DNA of 36,242 nt from an uncultured Verrucomicrobiales bacterium (GCA_903898185.1 CAIUEN010000446.1:1-36242); one strand, 5' to 3'. Shown: positions 12,200-20,876, counted from the stretch's first letter. Notes: generated by a model from the sequence alone, not told the origin. A program made the numbers and translations.

Positions 12200-12497
12200 G
12201 GTGTTTATGCTGGATTTGGGCTATGAAGGGAAGGTCCGTCCGGTGGTAATTGTTTCCAGGGAGGATGATTCCGCGCCTCGGGCGCTGGCCGTTTTCGTTC
12301 CGTTGACGACGGAATTCAGGTCAAGCCGCTATGAAGTGAAGCTTCCGCGTGTTCCGTGGCTGGCGCATCAGAGTTTTGCCAACGCGCAGGCGATGGGCGC
12401 GGCGGAATATCACGAATTGACAGATCGTCGGGGACGGTTGGAACCGGCAGTGATGGCGGAAATCAAAGCGGCTATACGATGGGCGTTGGACCTTTAA
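12180..12497 (+). CDS. MazF/PemK family toxin
   Basis: Endoribonuclease toxin of the MazF/PemK/CcdB fold, expected to cut mRNA at short sequences. Family features are visible in order: PRPGEVFMLDLGYEGKVRPVVIV (first strands with the catalytic Arg in KVRPVVIV), VFVPLTTEF with the Thr-containing strand, and SFANAQAMGAAEYHEL in place of the usual N/D-Q loop. The length of 105 residues is typical. No break is seen, unlike the PIN toxin nearby. Translation is probably coupled to the antitoxin through the 20-base overlap. Confidence 0.87.
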   Translation: MKPRPGEVFMLDLGYEGKVRPVVIVSREDDSAPRALAVFVPLTTEFRSSRYEVKLPRVPWLAHQSFANAQAMGAAEYHELTDRRGRLEPAVMAEIKAAIRWALDL

Positions 12498-12665
12498 TCG
12501 GGAGTGGAACAATCTTTCGCGGGCTTTCGACAGGCTATTTCGTATCACCGTTCGCGAGTGTCAGCGGCGGCCATAGGGATGACGATGGCGGCTGGTTTGG
12601 GCGACAAGGCAAGCCATGCTCCCGCGTTTGTCGTCAAGCCTTTGTGACGGGCGTCAATCTTGGCT

Positions 12666-12790
12666 AAATCGCAAACCGCATGGCCGGGGAATGTGCCAGA
12701 GAACCGACGCAGCATGATGGCGCGGTTGTATGCGTATTTGGGCGAGAGTTGCGTCCGTTGGCCCTCGACGGCCTTGGTGCATGGTTCTTC
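12666..12790 (-). pseudogene. integrase gene remnant (second copy)
   Basis: About 125 bases match the integrase gene at 22448-22572 closely and in the same orientation. An attachment-site copy follows directly at 12798-12847, whereas in the intact element roughly 500 bases of gene lie between. It is therefore a deleted remnant of a second, related element at the same tRNA locus. The bases between the MazF stop and this remnant (12498-12665) show nothing I recognise. Confidence 0.8.
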
Positions 12791-12809
12791 GGACGTATTT
12801 CATTCTCCG

Positions 12810-12847
12810 AGGGAGAATTGGTGCGCTTAGCAGGACTTGAACCTGCA
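12810..12847. repeat. distal attachment site of the integrative element
   Basis: A perfect 38-bp direct repeat of 23082-23119. It contains the CCA, the acceptor 3' strand and the T-arm of tRNA-Leu (12819-12847) but no other tRNA part. The match extends left to 12798 with two mismatches. It includes an ATTCTC-N5-GAGAAT hairpin just beyond the tRNA end; the loops differ between the two copies. Confidence 0.92.
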
Positions 12848-12973
12848 ATTTGACTATCCTGTTTATTGCTCATTGTTGCCTTTCATTGCGTTTACCTGCT
12901 AAGACATATACAGCGATAACCTTGCTATTACAACACATTTGTTGCATTAGTGGGCAATTAAATGAAAAAAAAG

Positions 12974-13058
12974 CTGTGTCGGTTTGTGTCGCTGGTTTGT
13001 CTGTGTCGCGGTTGTGTCGGCTTTGAAATTGGGCTGTTTCTGTGTCGGTTTGTGTCGG
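12974..13058. repeat. cluster of TGTGTCG repeats, possible integrase arm sites
   Basis: Six copies of TGTGTCG in 84 bases, all in the same orientation (starts 12975, 12985, 13002, 13013, 13041, 13051). A matching pair, CTGTGTCGGTTTTGTGTCG, lies at 23038-23056 near the other end. Direct repeats inside both ends of an element are typical of arm-type sites for tyrosine recombinases. The rest of 12848-13373 shows no gene I can support. Confidence 0.55.
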
Positions 13059-13373
13059 CTTGTGCCGTGGTCAATTCCCCATCCATTTGATTGCACCAGC
13101 GGCCCAACAGTTGAACCATCTTCCGCCCCAGCCTCGACCTCGACCTTGGCAGACCAGCCCAGACGCCCGGCTTGGGCGGCGGGCCAGTAGTTCAGTGCCA
13201 GCCGGGAACAAAAGGAATCTCTTAGTAATCCACAGAGGGTGTGGGCACTACCTACCCCCAGGGGCCACAGGCGCGGGGTCGATCATCGTGAAGAGGCTCT
13301 TACCCAATGGTGGTTTTTGGAAACTTCCGTTTGCGAGGTTGCAGGCTGGTTGATCGGGGCGTAAGTTTACCCT

Positions 13374-13775
13374 ATGCCGCTATTCACCCGCGAAAATGCC
13401 CGCCAATACCAAGCCCGCGCAGTGGTCGCAAGAAAGTCGCGAGCCACGTATGCGGAGCCCGAATCGCCACCATCGCCGCAAGTTGCGGGTACTGACTCCT
13501 ATTCAGAAGCACGACTCTCCCGCGTGAGGCGGCAGCTTGATCGACTCGACACAATGGTTGAAAGGGAAACAGACCCGATGAAGCTCGACAAGTTGGCCAG
13601 TGCCCAAGCTCGTCTGGCTGAACAGGAGCGCCTGCTGGCTGGCCGCCCTCTGCCGGGTTCACGCCGTCCAGAGCGCGAGCGTCCAAAACGGCAATGGGCC
13701 AGCATGGTGGATTTCGATCCCCAACCACTCATGCCTATTGCCGAGGCTCCGAACCCCGCTCCTGTCGAATCATGA
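13374..13775 (+). CDS. small hypothetical protein of the element
   Basis: Unrecognised protein of 133 residues. The N-terminus is basic (MPLFTRENARQYQARAVVARK), the middle is helical and charged (RVRRQLDRLDTMVERE, then DPMKLDKLASAQARLAEQERLL), and the end is Pro-rich. The helical part could be a small DNA-binding or packaging-type subunit, as phage elements often carry at this place. That is a guess from composition and position. It is transcribed towards the convergent cargo operon and no Shine-Dalgarno site is evident. Confidence 0.5.
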   Translation: MPLFTRENARQYQARAVVARKSRATYAEPESPPSPQVAGTDSYSEARLSRVRRQLDRLDTMVERETDPMKLDKLASAQARLAEQERLLAGRPLPGSRRPERERPKRQWASMVDFDPQPLMPIAEAPNPAPVES

Positions 13776-13882
13776 ATGGATATGCAAATGACTCAGGAAC
13801 ATTATTTTGGAAGCGAACTCGGTCGGCGAATGTCCAAGACCACGACTGAAAGCAAAAGCGGCACGACGACTTACGGTTCAGG

Positions 13883-14404
13883 TCATTTCAGAGGTTTGCG
13901 GCTGCCGTCTTTTGAACCAGCCTCATCTCTTGCTTTCGCGGCAACTGCCACCCAAGCCAACACTGCAATCCCAAGCATTATTCCATTTTCCAAAAATTCT
14001 TTTCGCTTGTATTGGTCCTCGGAAACTTCCGCGTAGAATTCAGGAACGTCGGGGTGGAGTCCTTCCGGATCGCCTCCGCCGCCATAGCGCACGATTCCAC
14101 TCCCTTTGTGATTTGCTGTATCTACAAGATTCACTACTGAAAGGCCGATGATGAAGCCGAGTCCAGCACCCCAAAGCATCCAACGGTTGAATATCCAGAG
14201 CGAGTTGGTGCGACCGAGTAGCACGAACAGAACTATGCCAAGCGCAAAAAGGATGATGGCGAGAACCACATGGTTATCACCACTGGGCGTCTGAGAACTG
14301 AGCAACACGCAACCATTGAGGAGCATCCGCAGAAGGAAAACCACACCAACCCAAAAGCAAATGCCAAGAATGAATAAACCGATTGATTTGAGCGTGTCTT
14401 TCAT
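13883..14404 (-). CDS. small membrane protein, last gene of the cargo operon
   Basis: Unknown inner-membrane protein of 173 residues. Three hydrophobic segments lie in the first half (SIGLFILGICFWVGVVFLL, VVLAIILFALGIVLFVLL and WMLWGAGLGFIIGLSVV). A Gly-rich hydrophilic loop with GGGGDPEGLHPDVPEFYAEV follows, then a fourth segment (ENGIMLGIAVLAWVAVAA) and a basic tail. The start codon overlaps the stop of the preceding gene by four bases (ATGA). The role is unknown; the tight coupling suggests it works with the J-domain and Sel1 proteins. Confidence 0.75.
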   Translation of the reverse strand: MKDTLKSIGLFILGICFWVGVVFLLRMLLNGCVLLSSQTPSGDNHVVLAIILFALGIVLFVLLGRTNSLWIFNRWMLWGAGLGFIIGLSVVNLVDTANHKGSGIVRYGGGGDPEGLHPDVPEFYAEVSEDQYKRKEFLENGIMLGIAVLAWVAVAAKARDEAGSKDGSRKPLK

Positions 14405-14721
14405 GGTGGTGGCTTGTGCCAGTCAACGATGGCGATTGAAACCAGAAGCAGCACGGCGGCGGCCACATCAACAAGAGCCCAAGTTTCGCGTTTAAAATGA
14501 AGCGGGACGATGGGGTTTAGAATGAGGGCCAGTATTGCAAAAATCCACAGCCAGCCGTTTCTTTTGGTCAGGGAGGCTTGAAAGGCGGTGTAGGCACAGA
14601 CACCGCAGGCTATCCAGCGCAGAAGCGTATAGAAGTCGTAACCATGTCGGCCAAGAGCGGCGAAGAGCATCCCGGCAGCAAGCAACTTGGCAAGGATACA
14701 GCAGAAATTGGTGGGTTTCAT
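14401..14721 (-). CDS. small four-helix membrane protein (DUF6804-like)
   Basis: Membrane protein of 106 residues with four hydrophobic stretches. The segments YTLLRWIACGVCAYTAFQA, WLWIFAILALILNPIVPLHF and RETWALVDVAAAVLLLVS match my memory of DUF6804-type proteins, whose function is unknown. The hallmark NPIVPLHFKRETWALVD is well kept. It overlaps the J-domain gene by four bases upstream and the next membrane gene by four bases downstream, so it is translated as part of one polycistronic message. Confidence 0.78.
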   Translation of the reverse strand: MKPTNFCCILAKLLAAGMLFAALGRHGYDFYTLLRWIACGVCAYTAFQASLTKRNGWLWIFAILALILNPIVPLHFKRETWALVDVAAAVLLLVSIAIVDWHKPPP

Positions 14722-16034
14722 AGTGGCCCTTCACTCCGCTCCCCATTCTGCACCCATTGCACCAACCTAGCAATCGGGTTGCTTGGCCAACGTTCCATCA
14801 CCACGGCAATCAACCAACCCAAGCTGAAGCCTAGAACCACCTGCGACAAGAGCATGATCACAAACGCAATGGCATAGCCTGCCACCGAGGCCAACCACGA
14901 GCCACCGAACGCAGTGGCCAGCCTAAGTCCAATTGAACAAGAAAAGACAAGCAGGCAGCCGACCACAAACAATCCAAGCAACGAAACTACTGCGTAGTAA
15001 CCCAGCAGCAGTGCCAGCCGACAGAATGCACTTAAGCAGGGCCAACCCTCCAGTTCGCCGTATCGCCTCAGCAGCGCCTTCTCCAATCTAGGCTCAAGAT
15101 TGGCCTGAGGTTTGGCTACAATTCCTGTTGGCATACTTGGTGTCTTATTTCTCAGAATTTTGATTTCGTTCGCAAGTTGTTCAGCCTGCTTTTCCAATTC
15201 CGCAATTTCAGTTTCAACCTGTTTGATTCGTTCCACCGCAAGTTCTTCGAGCGTGCCGGGCTTCTGTTCGCTCAATTGGCAAAGCTCGTAATCGGGACTT
15301 TCGCGCAACCGCCTCAACGAATCTGCCACAACGCCAATTTCTTCTGTGAGTGTTTCATGCAGTTTACGCAATTGGGCCAGTTCTGCGGCGTCGCCAAAAT
15401 CCAGAGTTGCCCAGCCTTGACGCATCAGGAAGCCTTGCGGGTCTTCTGCGATTTCGCGCAGGAGTTCGATGTCGCCATTGTCCTTTGCCTGGTTGATTGC
15501 GCTGGTCAGCTTGTGATAGGTCTCTAATTCTTCCGGCTGGTTGGCGTAACGGTCGGGGTGATACAACTTGACCAGCTTCTTCCAAAGCTGCGTTAGTTCG
15601 GCTTCTTCGTTAGCGGTCAATGGCTTCCTTGTGTCTGCCGCCGCCGCCAGTTCTTCGTAATCCCTGTCTGTTTGCGCTTTGGCTTGCTTGTAATTTTGAT
15701 CCTCTTGTTTTGCGCCTTTTGAATCACCACGTTTAAGGGAGTTCAAAAACTTGCGACGGTATTCCACTTTTAGGCGCAGTCGGTCGCGCTTGTGATAGTG
15801 CTCCCGCAAAAGCAGGAACAACACAGCCTGCAAAGCGTCAACGCGGGATTTCTCTTTGGTGAAATCGGCTTCTAATTCCGCCAACCGCGCCCGTGCGCCA
15901 GCCACAAGTTGACGCAGTTGTTCCAGTTCCGGACTTGTGTAGATTGTTGGCAGCGTTGTTTTCATGTAGTCCAGGGCGATGAAAGGGTGATCGTGCGTTT
16001 CAATCCATTCGAACGCACGATTCAAGGTCGTCAT
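14718..16034 (-). CDS. membrane-anchored J-domain protein with coiled coils
   Basis: Probable co-chaperone-like protein of 438 residues that would recruit DnaK/Hsp70 to the membrane. The N-terminal half is helical and charged. A J domain follows (ANEEAELTQLWKKLVKLYHPD) with the essential HPD at residues 159-161. After it come a second coiled coil (VERIKQVETEIAELEKQAEQ) and two long hydrophobic segments near residues 355-430. The J domain sits mid-protein and there is no Gly/Phe or zinc region, unlike DnaJ. I start at the ATG at 16034, which overlaps the Sel1 gene by 35 bases; 28 more codons are open upstream. Its stop overlaps the next start in ATGA. The partner or client is unknown. Confidence 0.8.
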   Translation of the reverse strand: MTTLNRAFEWIETHDHPFIALDYMKTTLPTIYTSPELEQLRQLVAGARARLAELEADFTKEKSRVDALQAVLFLLLREHYHKRDRLRLKVEYRRKFLNSLKRGDSKGAKQEDQNYKQAKAQTDRDYEELAAAADTRKPLTANEEAELTQLWKKLVKLYHPDRYANQPEELETYHKLTSAINQAKDNGDIELLREIAEDPQGFLMRQGWATLDFGDAAELAQLRKLHETLTEEIGVVADSLRRLRESPDYELCQLSEQKPGTLEELAVERIKQVETEIAELEKQAEQLANEIKILRNKTPSMPTGIVAKPQANLEPRLEKALLRRYGELEGWPCLSAFCRLALLLGYYAVVSLLGLFVVGCLLVFSCSIGLRLATAFGGSWLASVAGYAIAFVIMLLSQVVLGFSLGWLIAVVMERWPSNPIARLVQWVQNGERSEGPL

Positions 16035-17487
16035 AGCAGAATCTGGTTTCCCCGATGACAAGCCTGAATCTGCGCTCATCAATGGTTTCAAGCAGCAGAA
16101 CCGATTCGTCCAGCTCAAGTTTGCCGGTCATCCGTATCTCGTTCTTGAGCCAGACCTCAACCTCATATCCGATGGGCAAACCAAGTTTTCGCGCCAAGCG
16201 GTGGCTGGCGCGCTCGCGTTCCGTGGGCTTGGGGGTGAGTGATTCTATCGGCTCGGTTTTCCGTGACAAGATTCCCTCTTCCATTACTTCGAGAAATGCT
16301 TCACAAGCTTCTTCTGAGGCTTTTTCCTCATTGATGTATTTAAGTTTCAGTGGCAGCGCCCACTCTGGAAATGAGTCGAGTGAAGCGAGCTTTGCGACCG
16401 CGTCTTTGTCCTCTTGGTCAATGTCGTGCCAGTCGCGCGTCAGACAGGTCAGGAGATAATTGAGCTTCGGTAGCATTTTTTCGGCGGACTCTTGCAACTG
16501 TGGATCATCTGAAGCTTCCATCACCTCTCCGTAGTGGTTGCTAAGCGACTGGATGGCGTGGAGGATTGATTTCTTGGGAGATGGCAATTTACTGCAATCG
16601 CCGAGGGGCGGGCTCTTGGCTGCCAAGAAGTCGATGAAAGCAAAGACGATTTCCTGTTGGTTCTTGAGCTCGAGGCACCCGCTTAATCTCTGAAGATTGG
16701 AGGGCGCATTCGAGTCTCCTCCCTCTGCTGCTTTGCGATACCAATTGGCAGCTTCATGTAGATTCTGCGGAACGCCTTGGCCTGTTTCGTAGCAAACCCC
16801 GAGATCATTCTGAGCTCCAGCCAAACCTTGTTCAGCAGCTTTTCTATACCACTTGACGGCTTCGGTGAAGTTTTGCGGAACGCCTTGGCCCCTATCGTAA
16901 AAAACGCCAAGATTTTTTTGAGCAATGGCGTCCCCTTGTTCGGCGGCCTTACGAGTCCACTTGACCGCTTCCGCGTAGTCTTGGATTACGCCTTCACCGT
17001 CCATGTAACACAGCCCAAGGCTCCATTGTGCTACGGCGTCGCCTTGTTCAGCAGCTTTGCGATACCATTGAACTGCTATGTCGTGAACCTGTGTGTCTTG
17101 GTAGAATACTCCCAACTGCCGTTGTGCGATTACAAATCCCGATTCTGCTGACTTATGAAACCACTCCAAGGCTTTTTCCAAATCCTCTGAAACTCCGTGA
17201 CCGCCCAAGTAACTCTCGTAAACGAGAAGTTGCGCTTCGCCGTGCCCGGCAACTGCTGCGCGGTAGAAGTGTTCAAACGCGCGAATGTCTTCGGGCGTCA
17301 TCCCTTCGCGGCGTTGAATTCGTTTTCCCTCTAGAACAAGCGCGTCGAGATCAACCCTATTAACCGCCGCTAGGACGTCCGCCACCATGCCCGCCAAAAT
17401 GCGTTTTGCACTGGGCTTAGCCTTTTCAACGGCGCTTGGCAGTCGCCGAACGAGCGGAAGATCGTTGCGCGTTTCGTCGTTGTTCAT
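16000..17487 (-). CDS. Sel1-repeat protein, first gene of the cargo operon
   Basis: Solenoid protein of about 495 residues, probably a protein-binding scaffold. At least five Sel1-like repeats of 36 residues span about residues 75-265, with the typical AVKWYRKAAEQG and A-x-x-x-LGVFY-x-x-GQGVPQ pattern. The middle is helical without a known domain. The C-terminal 65 residues (YEVEVWLKNEIRMTGKLEL, then RFRLVIGETRFCYDDLESC) look like a small Sm/SH3-like beta barrel. The ATG at 17487 is preferred over one 33 bases upstream. No signal peptide is seen, so it is probably cytoplasmic. It opens the four-gene operon and is divergent from the XRE gene. Confidence 0.82.
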   Translation of the reverse strand: MNNDETRNDLPLVRRLPSAVEKAKPSAKRILAGMVADVLAAVNRVDLDALVLEGKRIQRREGMTPEDIRAFEHFYRAAVAGHGEAQLLVYESYLGGHGVSEDLEKALEWFHKSAESGFVIAQRQLGVFYQDTQVHDIAVQWYRKAAEQGDAVAQWSLGLCYMDGEGVIQDYAEAVKWTRKAAEQGDAIAQKNLGVFYDRGQGVPQNFTEAVKWYRKAAEQGLAGAQNDLGVCYETGQGVPQNLHEAANWYRKAAEGGDSNAPSNLQRLSGCLELKNQQEIVFAFIDFLAAKSPPLGDCSKLPSPKKSILHAIQSLSNHYGEVMEASDDPQLQESAEKMLPKLNYLLTCLTRDWHDIDQEDKDAVAKLASLDSFPEWALPLKLKYINEEKASEEACEAFLEVMEEGILSRKTEPIESLTPKPTERERASHRLARKLGLPIGYEVEVWLKNEIRMTGKLELDESVLLLETIDERRFRLVIGETRFCYDDLESCVRMD

Positions 17488-17655
17488 CGCAGTTGGAGGG
17501 CGGTAAATCCCCGATAGCATTGGCAGGTTTGTTCAATACACATGCCGACGGTCGCGTTCCTACGCGAAAAGACACCCCAAGCATTGTTCATAAGACGCGC
17601 ATGTGGGTTTCAGTTTTACGGTGCATTACCCCGTTCCGTCAAGCTTTTATAAACG

Positions 17656-17895
17656 GTGCAATGCGCCGTGAATTCAAAAGACAAGATTACGGCTCAATTG
17701 AAACGGTTCGGCGGGAATGTTCGACGGGAACGAATGGCGTCGGGGAAAACCCAAGAATGGCTGGCTGAAAAGTCTGATTTGAACGTCCGCACGTTGCAGA
17801 GCATCGAGGCGGGCGAACTCAACATTTTGATCACCACGGCAGCCCGGATTCAAAAGGCGCTGGGATGCGATTGGGACAAGTTGATGGAGACTTGA
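17656..17895 (+). CDS. XRE-family HTH regulator
   Basis: DNA-binding protein of 79 residues with a Cro/C1-type helix-turn-helix (RRERMASGKTQEWLAEKSDL, then VRTLQSIEAGELNI). The start is GTG at 17656, or GTG at 17668; no ATG fits. The first helix is immediately preceded by a basic stretch. It is divergent from the Sel1 gene with a 168-base shared space, so it probably represses the cargo operon and itself. The operator was not identified. It could instead control element excision. Confidence 0.8.
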   Translation: MQCAVNSKDKITAQLKRFGGNVRRERMASGKTQEWLAEKSDLNVRTLQSIEAGELNILITTAARIQKALGCDWDKLMET

Positions 17896-17941
17896 CGCGT
17901 TATGAGAAGCAACCTTCGGCACTCGTTAACAGGGCTTGAAT

Positions 17942-18280
17942 TCATGGCTTGGCGGCGGTGAGTCTTTCCAGGGCGCGGCGGCAAAGGGGATGTTGAATTG
18001 AGCGTAGCCCGATGCTCAAGGTTTGGGCGGTGGACTTGTCCAACGGCTCGAATTCACCCGCCAGGACTTGTTTGGAGACGTGCAGCCAAGGGGCGCAGTC
18101 GTCTGGCAGACCGAGGGCGCGGGATTCCAGCAGCATGAGCAATTCGGTTTTGTGCTGCCGCAACGAGTCCGCCAATTCAGCGGGCAGCCGACTGCCAGGA
18201 ATAACGGCTAAGCGGTCGCCTCGCGGCTCAAGTCGCAAACCAAGAGCGGCGGCACGGCGGAACAAATCAGGTGCGGTCAC
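17942..18280 (-). CDS. TubC N-terminal docking domain-like protein
   Basis: Small protein of 112 residues. The N-terminal half (LFRRAAALGLRLEPRGDRLAV, then LPAELADSLRQHKTELLMLL) matches the TubC_N docking fold, which is also common in mobile elements beside primase genes, where its role is unclear. The C-terminal half is helical and unrecognised. The ATG overlaps the primase stop by four bases, so it is coupled to the replication gene. A DNA or protein docking role in replication is an inference. Confidence 0.7.
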   Translation of the reverse strand: MTAPDLFRRAAALGLRLEPRGDRLAVIPGSRLPAELADSLRQHKTELLMLLESRALGLPDDCAPWLHVSKQVLAGEFEPLDKSTAQTLSIGLRSIQHPLCRRALERLTAAKP

Positions 18281-20613
18281 AGCAGCACCTCGTCTGGTTG
18301 GGGGTTTTCAATCGTAACCGCGTAACTTGCCCCGTCTTTATTGCCTTTTTTGCCTGTTTCAATCCGTAACCCGGTTATTGCTGGTGACGGTTCAGAAAGT
18401 GAAAAATCGCCAATATCTTCGGGGATGGTTACGGGGTTACGGTCTGAAAGGGGGGTGTTTGGCAGATAACGGGCGAAGGCATCCGCAAAGTCCGCCAGGT
18501 GATAGCCTTTGGCGGTGTCGCCGGAACTCAGTTTGAGTGTGCGTGGAGAGACTTTAAACGGTTTAAGCAACCGCGCCAGGGTGTTTGCGGTGATCGGCTT
18601 CCGATCTCGGCCAAATTCGGCCCAGAGCTGCCCTTCCATCGAGAGCAACAGTTTAACCAGCATTCCAGAGGAGATTTTGGTCGCGGATTGGCCGTAGAAA
18701 ATGGCCCTAATATCCGCCAGGAGCGTTGCGCCAATGCCTTGTGCGTCCGTGTCATCGGTCGCCGTCAAGGCGGCAAAGGCAGCCGCCGCCCGGCGCGGCC
18801 AATCGCCGCCCGCAACTTCGGCAATAGCAAAGAGAGGTCGCCAGTTGTCGGCTAGGCGGTTGAATGCGCCGTCCGGCAATGTCGGGTCGGAAGACTCAAA
18901 CGCGGGGCGTTCATCAGCAATCCACCGCGCCAACTTCCGGCACAATTGGGTTTCTGATTCAGTGTGCCGTGAATCGAACCGCGCGGGTAATTCGCCCGGT
19001 TTGGCGCGAGTCAACCGGATAACGATGCTCCGGTCGTGCAACGTTACAGGCAAGTGGCCAATGCCACAAAGAACGGCTGGGGCGAAAACATTGAACGCTC
19101 TTACTTCGTTGGAATCTCCTTCGCAGCGCAATGCCTGACCGCCACGCCGATGCCCCGCGTTCAACATTCCCCGCAGTTCCTCATTGTCACCTAACCAACT
19201 GTCACACTCGTCGGCGAGCACCGTTGGCTTACGCGATTGAATTACGCGGAACAAAACAGCCACGCTCAAATTCTCCGTCGCCAACGGGCGCGGCACAAAT
19301 AGCATAACTAGGTCGCGGGCTGTTGTTTTGCCGCAACCCCGTTCCGGTGAACAGATGTTGAGTCTCGGTGTTATGGGGAACGCCTCAAAGCAATGCGTGT
19401 GGGCGGCCCAAAGCGTCATGCCATCGGCAGCGCCCGGCGGCAGGGCCAGGAAGCGGCGAAAGGTGGCGGCAATCGCGTCCAGGACTTCCGCGCCATTAAC
19501 GGCTTGCGGCCACGGTTCAACGTCCGGTGATTTTACGGCGCGGCCTTGGAGCATCGAGCCAGCGCCACCCGCCGCGCCGCGCAATCGCTCGACTTCCTTG
19601 TCGAGAGTGCCAACACGAATTCTCAAAGCGTCGGCCTTTTGTTCGCGGCAGCGATCATACTCTCCGCCGGGGAGCGCGGCCAAACGGGCATATATTTCTT
19701 CGTCGGTTTCTGTTGGTGTCTGTGCGGCGGCGATCTGTTTATTCACGGTGTCAAGTCCTTCTCGTTGGTGCAGGTCATTGAAGTCGGTCGGCTTGTTGGT
19801 GGTTGAACGGAAACAAGGCGAAGCCAGTTTGGCCCGGATTGCCTTTGCGGCTTCTGTGGCTTTCGTCATACCCGGGTTGCTGTCCGTCCATTGGTCATTG
19901 TCGGCGGCAACAATAATTTCGCGATCTGGCCACTTGGAGCGGAGATCTTCCGCAACGCTTTTCAGGTTGGCGCAATTCATGGCGCAGACTGTTGCGAAGC
20001 CGGTGGCTTGGTAAATGGTCGCGCCGGTGGCGAAACCTTCGCAAATCACAAGCGGCCCGGTGGGATTACCGACCGGAGTGAAGTAGCATCCTTGGACGCG
20101 GCCGCCCGCAAGGAAACCTTTCGTGCCATCCGGGTCAATAAATTGAAGACTATGCAACACGCCGTCGAAGTCGCGTAACGGTAGGACAATCGTGCCGTGA
20201 TAATCGCGGGCTTCACCGAACTCTTGAACGCCTTTCGATGTTAGATAGGGGTGCGCTGTCAGCGGCTTAGACCGCTTCAGAATCCAACCGGCGGTTTCTT
20301 TCGCCTTTTCGCGGAGTTGCTTTTCGGCCCGCTCGCGCTCCGCTTCCGCCCGCTTCCAGGATTCCCCGATAGCCCGCTGTTGCGAATGCGTCAACTCACT
20401 CGGCTGTTTCTCACAAAACGTTTCTTTGATTTGCCGCTTCCAACAACCAAATGCGCCCGCCATTGGCGGACCGGTATGAAGGACATACCAAGAATTCCGG
20501 GCGCGGTCACCAGCGGCTTTGAAACGGCGCAGTATGCCATCCTCTAAGATCGGGCCGGAGTAATCCAACCCGGTGCGGAGCATCTCGGCGCGGAATAAGT
20601 CAATGGCGTTCAT
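18277..20613 (-). CDS. Toprim primase / DUF3631 helicase-like replication protein
   Basis: Large replication protein of 778 residues, probably a primase fused to an ATPase for element replication. Residues 40-60 (SWYVLHTGPPMAGAFGCWK) match the start of satellite and plasmid primases. A Toprim domain follows: VICEGFATGATIYQATG at 189-205 with catalytic Glu192, and IIVAADND at 233-240 with the metal-binding Asp residues. A P-loop ATPase comes next, with Walker A ERGCGKTT at 424-431 and a Walker B-like TVLADECDSW at 464-473. The C-terminal part resembles DUF3631. The ATG at 20613 shares a base with the previous stop (TAATG). I reject 54 open codons upstream. This gene type is characteristic of P4-like satellites. 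Confidence 0.88.
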   Translation of the reverse strand: MNAIDLFRAEMLRTGLDYSGPILEDGILRRFKAAGDRARNSWYVLHTGPPMAGAFGCWKRQIKETFCEKQPSELTHSQQRAIGESWKRAEAERERAEKQLREKAKETAGWILKRSKPLTAHPYLTSKGVQEFGEARDYHGTIVLPLRDFDGVLHSLQFIDPDGTKGFLAGGRVQGCYFTPVGNPTGPLVICEGFATGATIYQATGFATVCAMNCANLKSVAEDLRSKWPDREIIVAADNDQWTDSNPGMTKATEAAKAIRAKLASPCFRSTTNKPTDFNDLHQREGLDTVNKQIAAAQTPTETDEEIYARLAALPGGEYDRCREQKADALRIRVGTLDKEVERLRGAAGGAGSMLQGRAVKSPDVEPWPQAVNGAEVLDAIAATFRRFLALPPGAADGMTLWAAHTHCFEAFPITPRLNICSPERGCGKTTARDLVMLFVPRPLATENLSVAVLFRVIQSRKPTVLADECDSWLGDNEELRGMLNAGHRRGGQALRCEGDSNEVRAFNVFAPAVLCGIGHLPVTLHDRSIVIRLTRAKPGELPARFDSRHTESETQLCRKLARWIADERPAFESSDPTLPDGAFNRLADNWRPLFAIAEVAGGDWPRRAAAAFAALTATDDTDAQGIGATLLADIRAIFYGQSATKISSGMLVKLLLSMEGQLWAEFGRDRKPITANTLARLLKPFKVSPRTLKLSSGDTAKGYHLADFADAFARYLPNTPLSDRNPVTIPEDIGDFSLSEPSPAITGLRIETGKKGNKDGASYAVTIENPQPDEVLL

Positions 20614-20876
20614 TATTCGCCACCCCGCTGGCGGCGTAGCAGCCACGCCTCGACGCTGGCGGGGTGAAAAAAAAGGCGCCTCCCAAGAACGATATGCGGA
20701 AGTCCGCGCTTGCGTAGATCGTGGATTGTCCGGCGGCAAACCGGGACATGCCGGATGAATTCCGGCACATCCCATAAGTCACCGAGAGATGGCGTCTTGA
20801 TGGTCTCAACCTGTACTGCCAGCTTTCCTGTTCCCGTGGCAACTTCGGGCGTTTGTGTTATTTTGCTCTTAGGCAT
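20613..20876 (-). CDS. AlpA/excisionase-like HTH protein
   Basis: DNA-binding protein of 87 residues with a winged-helix HTH_17 pattern: LWDVPEFIRHVPVCRRTIHDL, then GLPHIVLGRRLFFHPASVEAW. Such proteins act as excisionases or as AlpA-type activators of the integrase. The N-terminal 30 residues are a loose tail. The ATG at 20876 is preferred; the longer frame to 20969 overlaps the upstream gene. The stop shares TAATG with the primase start. It lies between the integrase side and the primase, the usual place for AlpA. Confidence 0.8.
   Translation of the reverse strand: MPKSKITQTPEVATGTGKLAVQVETIKTPSLGDLWDVPEFIRHVPVCRRTIHDLRKRGLPHIVLGRRLFFHPASVEAWLLRRQRGGE

Noticed and set aside
12984-13353. 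Two plus-strand open frames near the left end of the element
   Set aside because: They read through the TGTGTCG repeats, give Cys/Val-rich products and show no domain.
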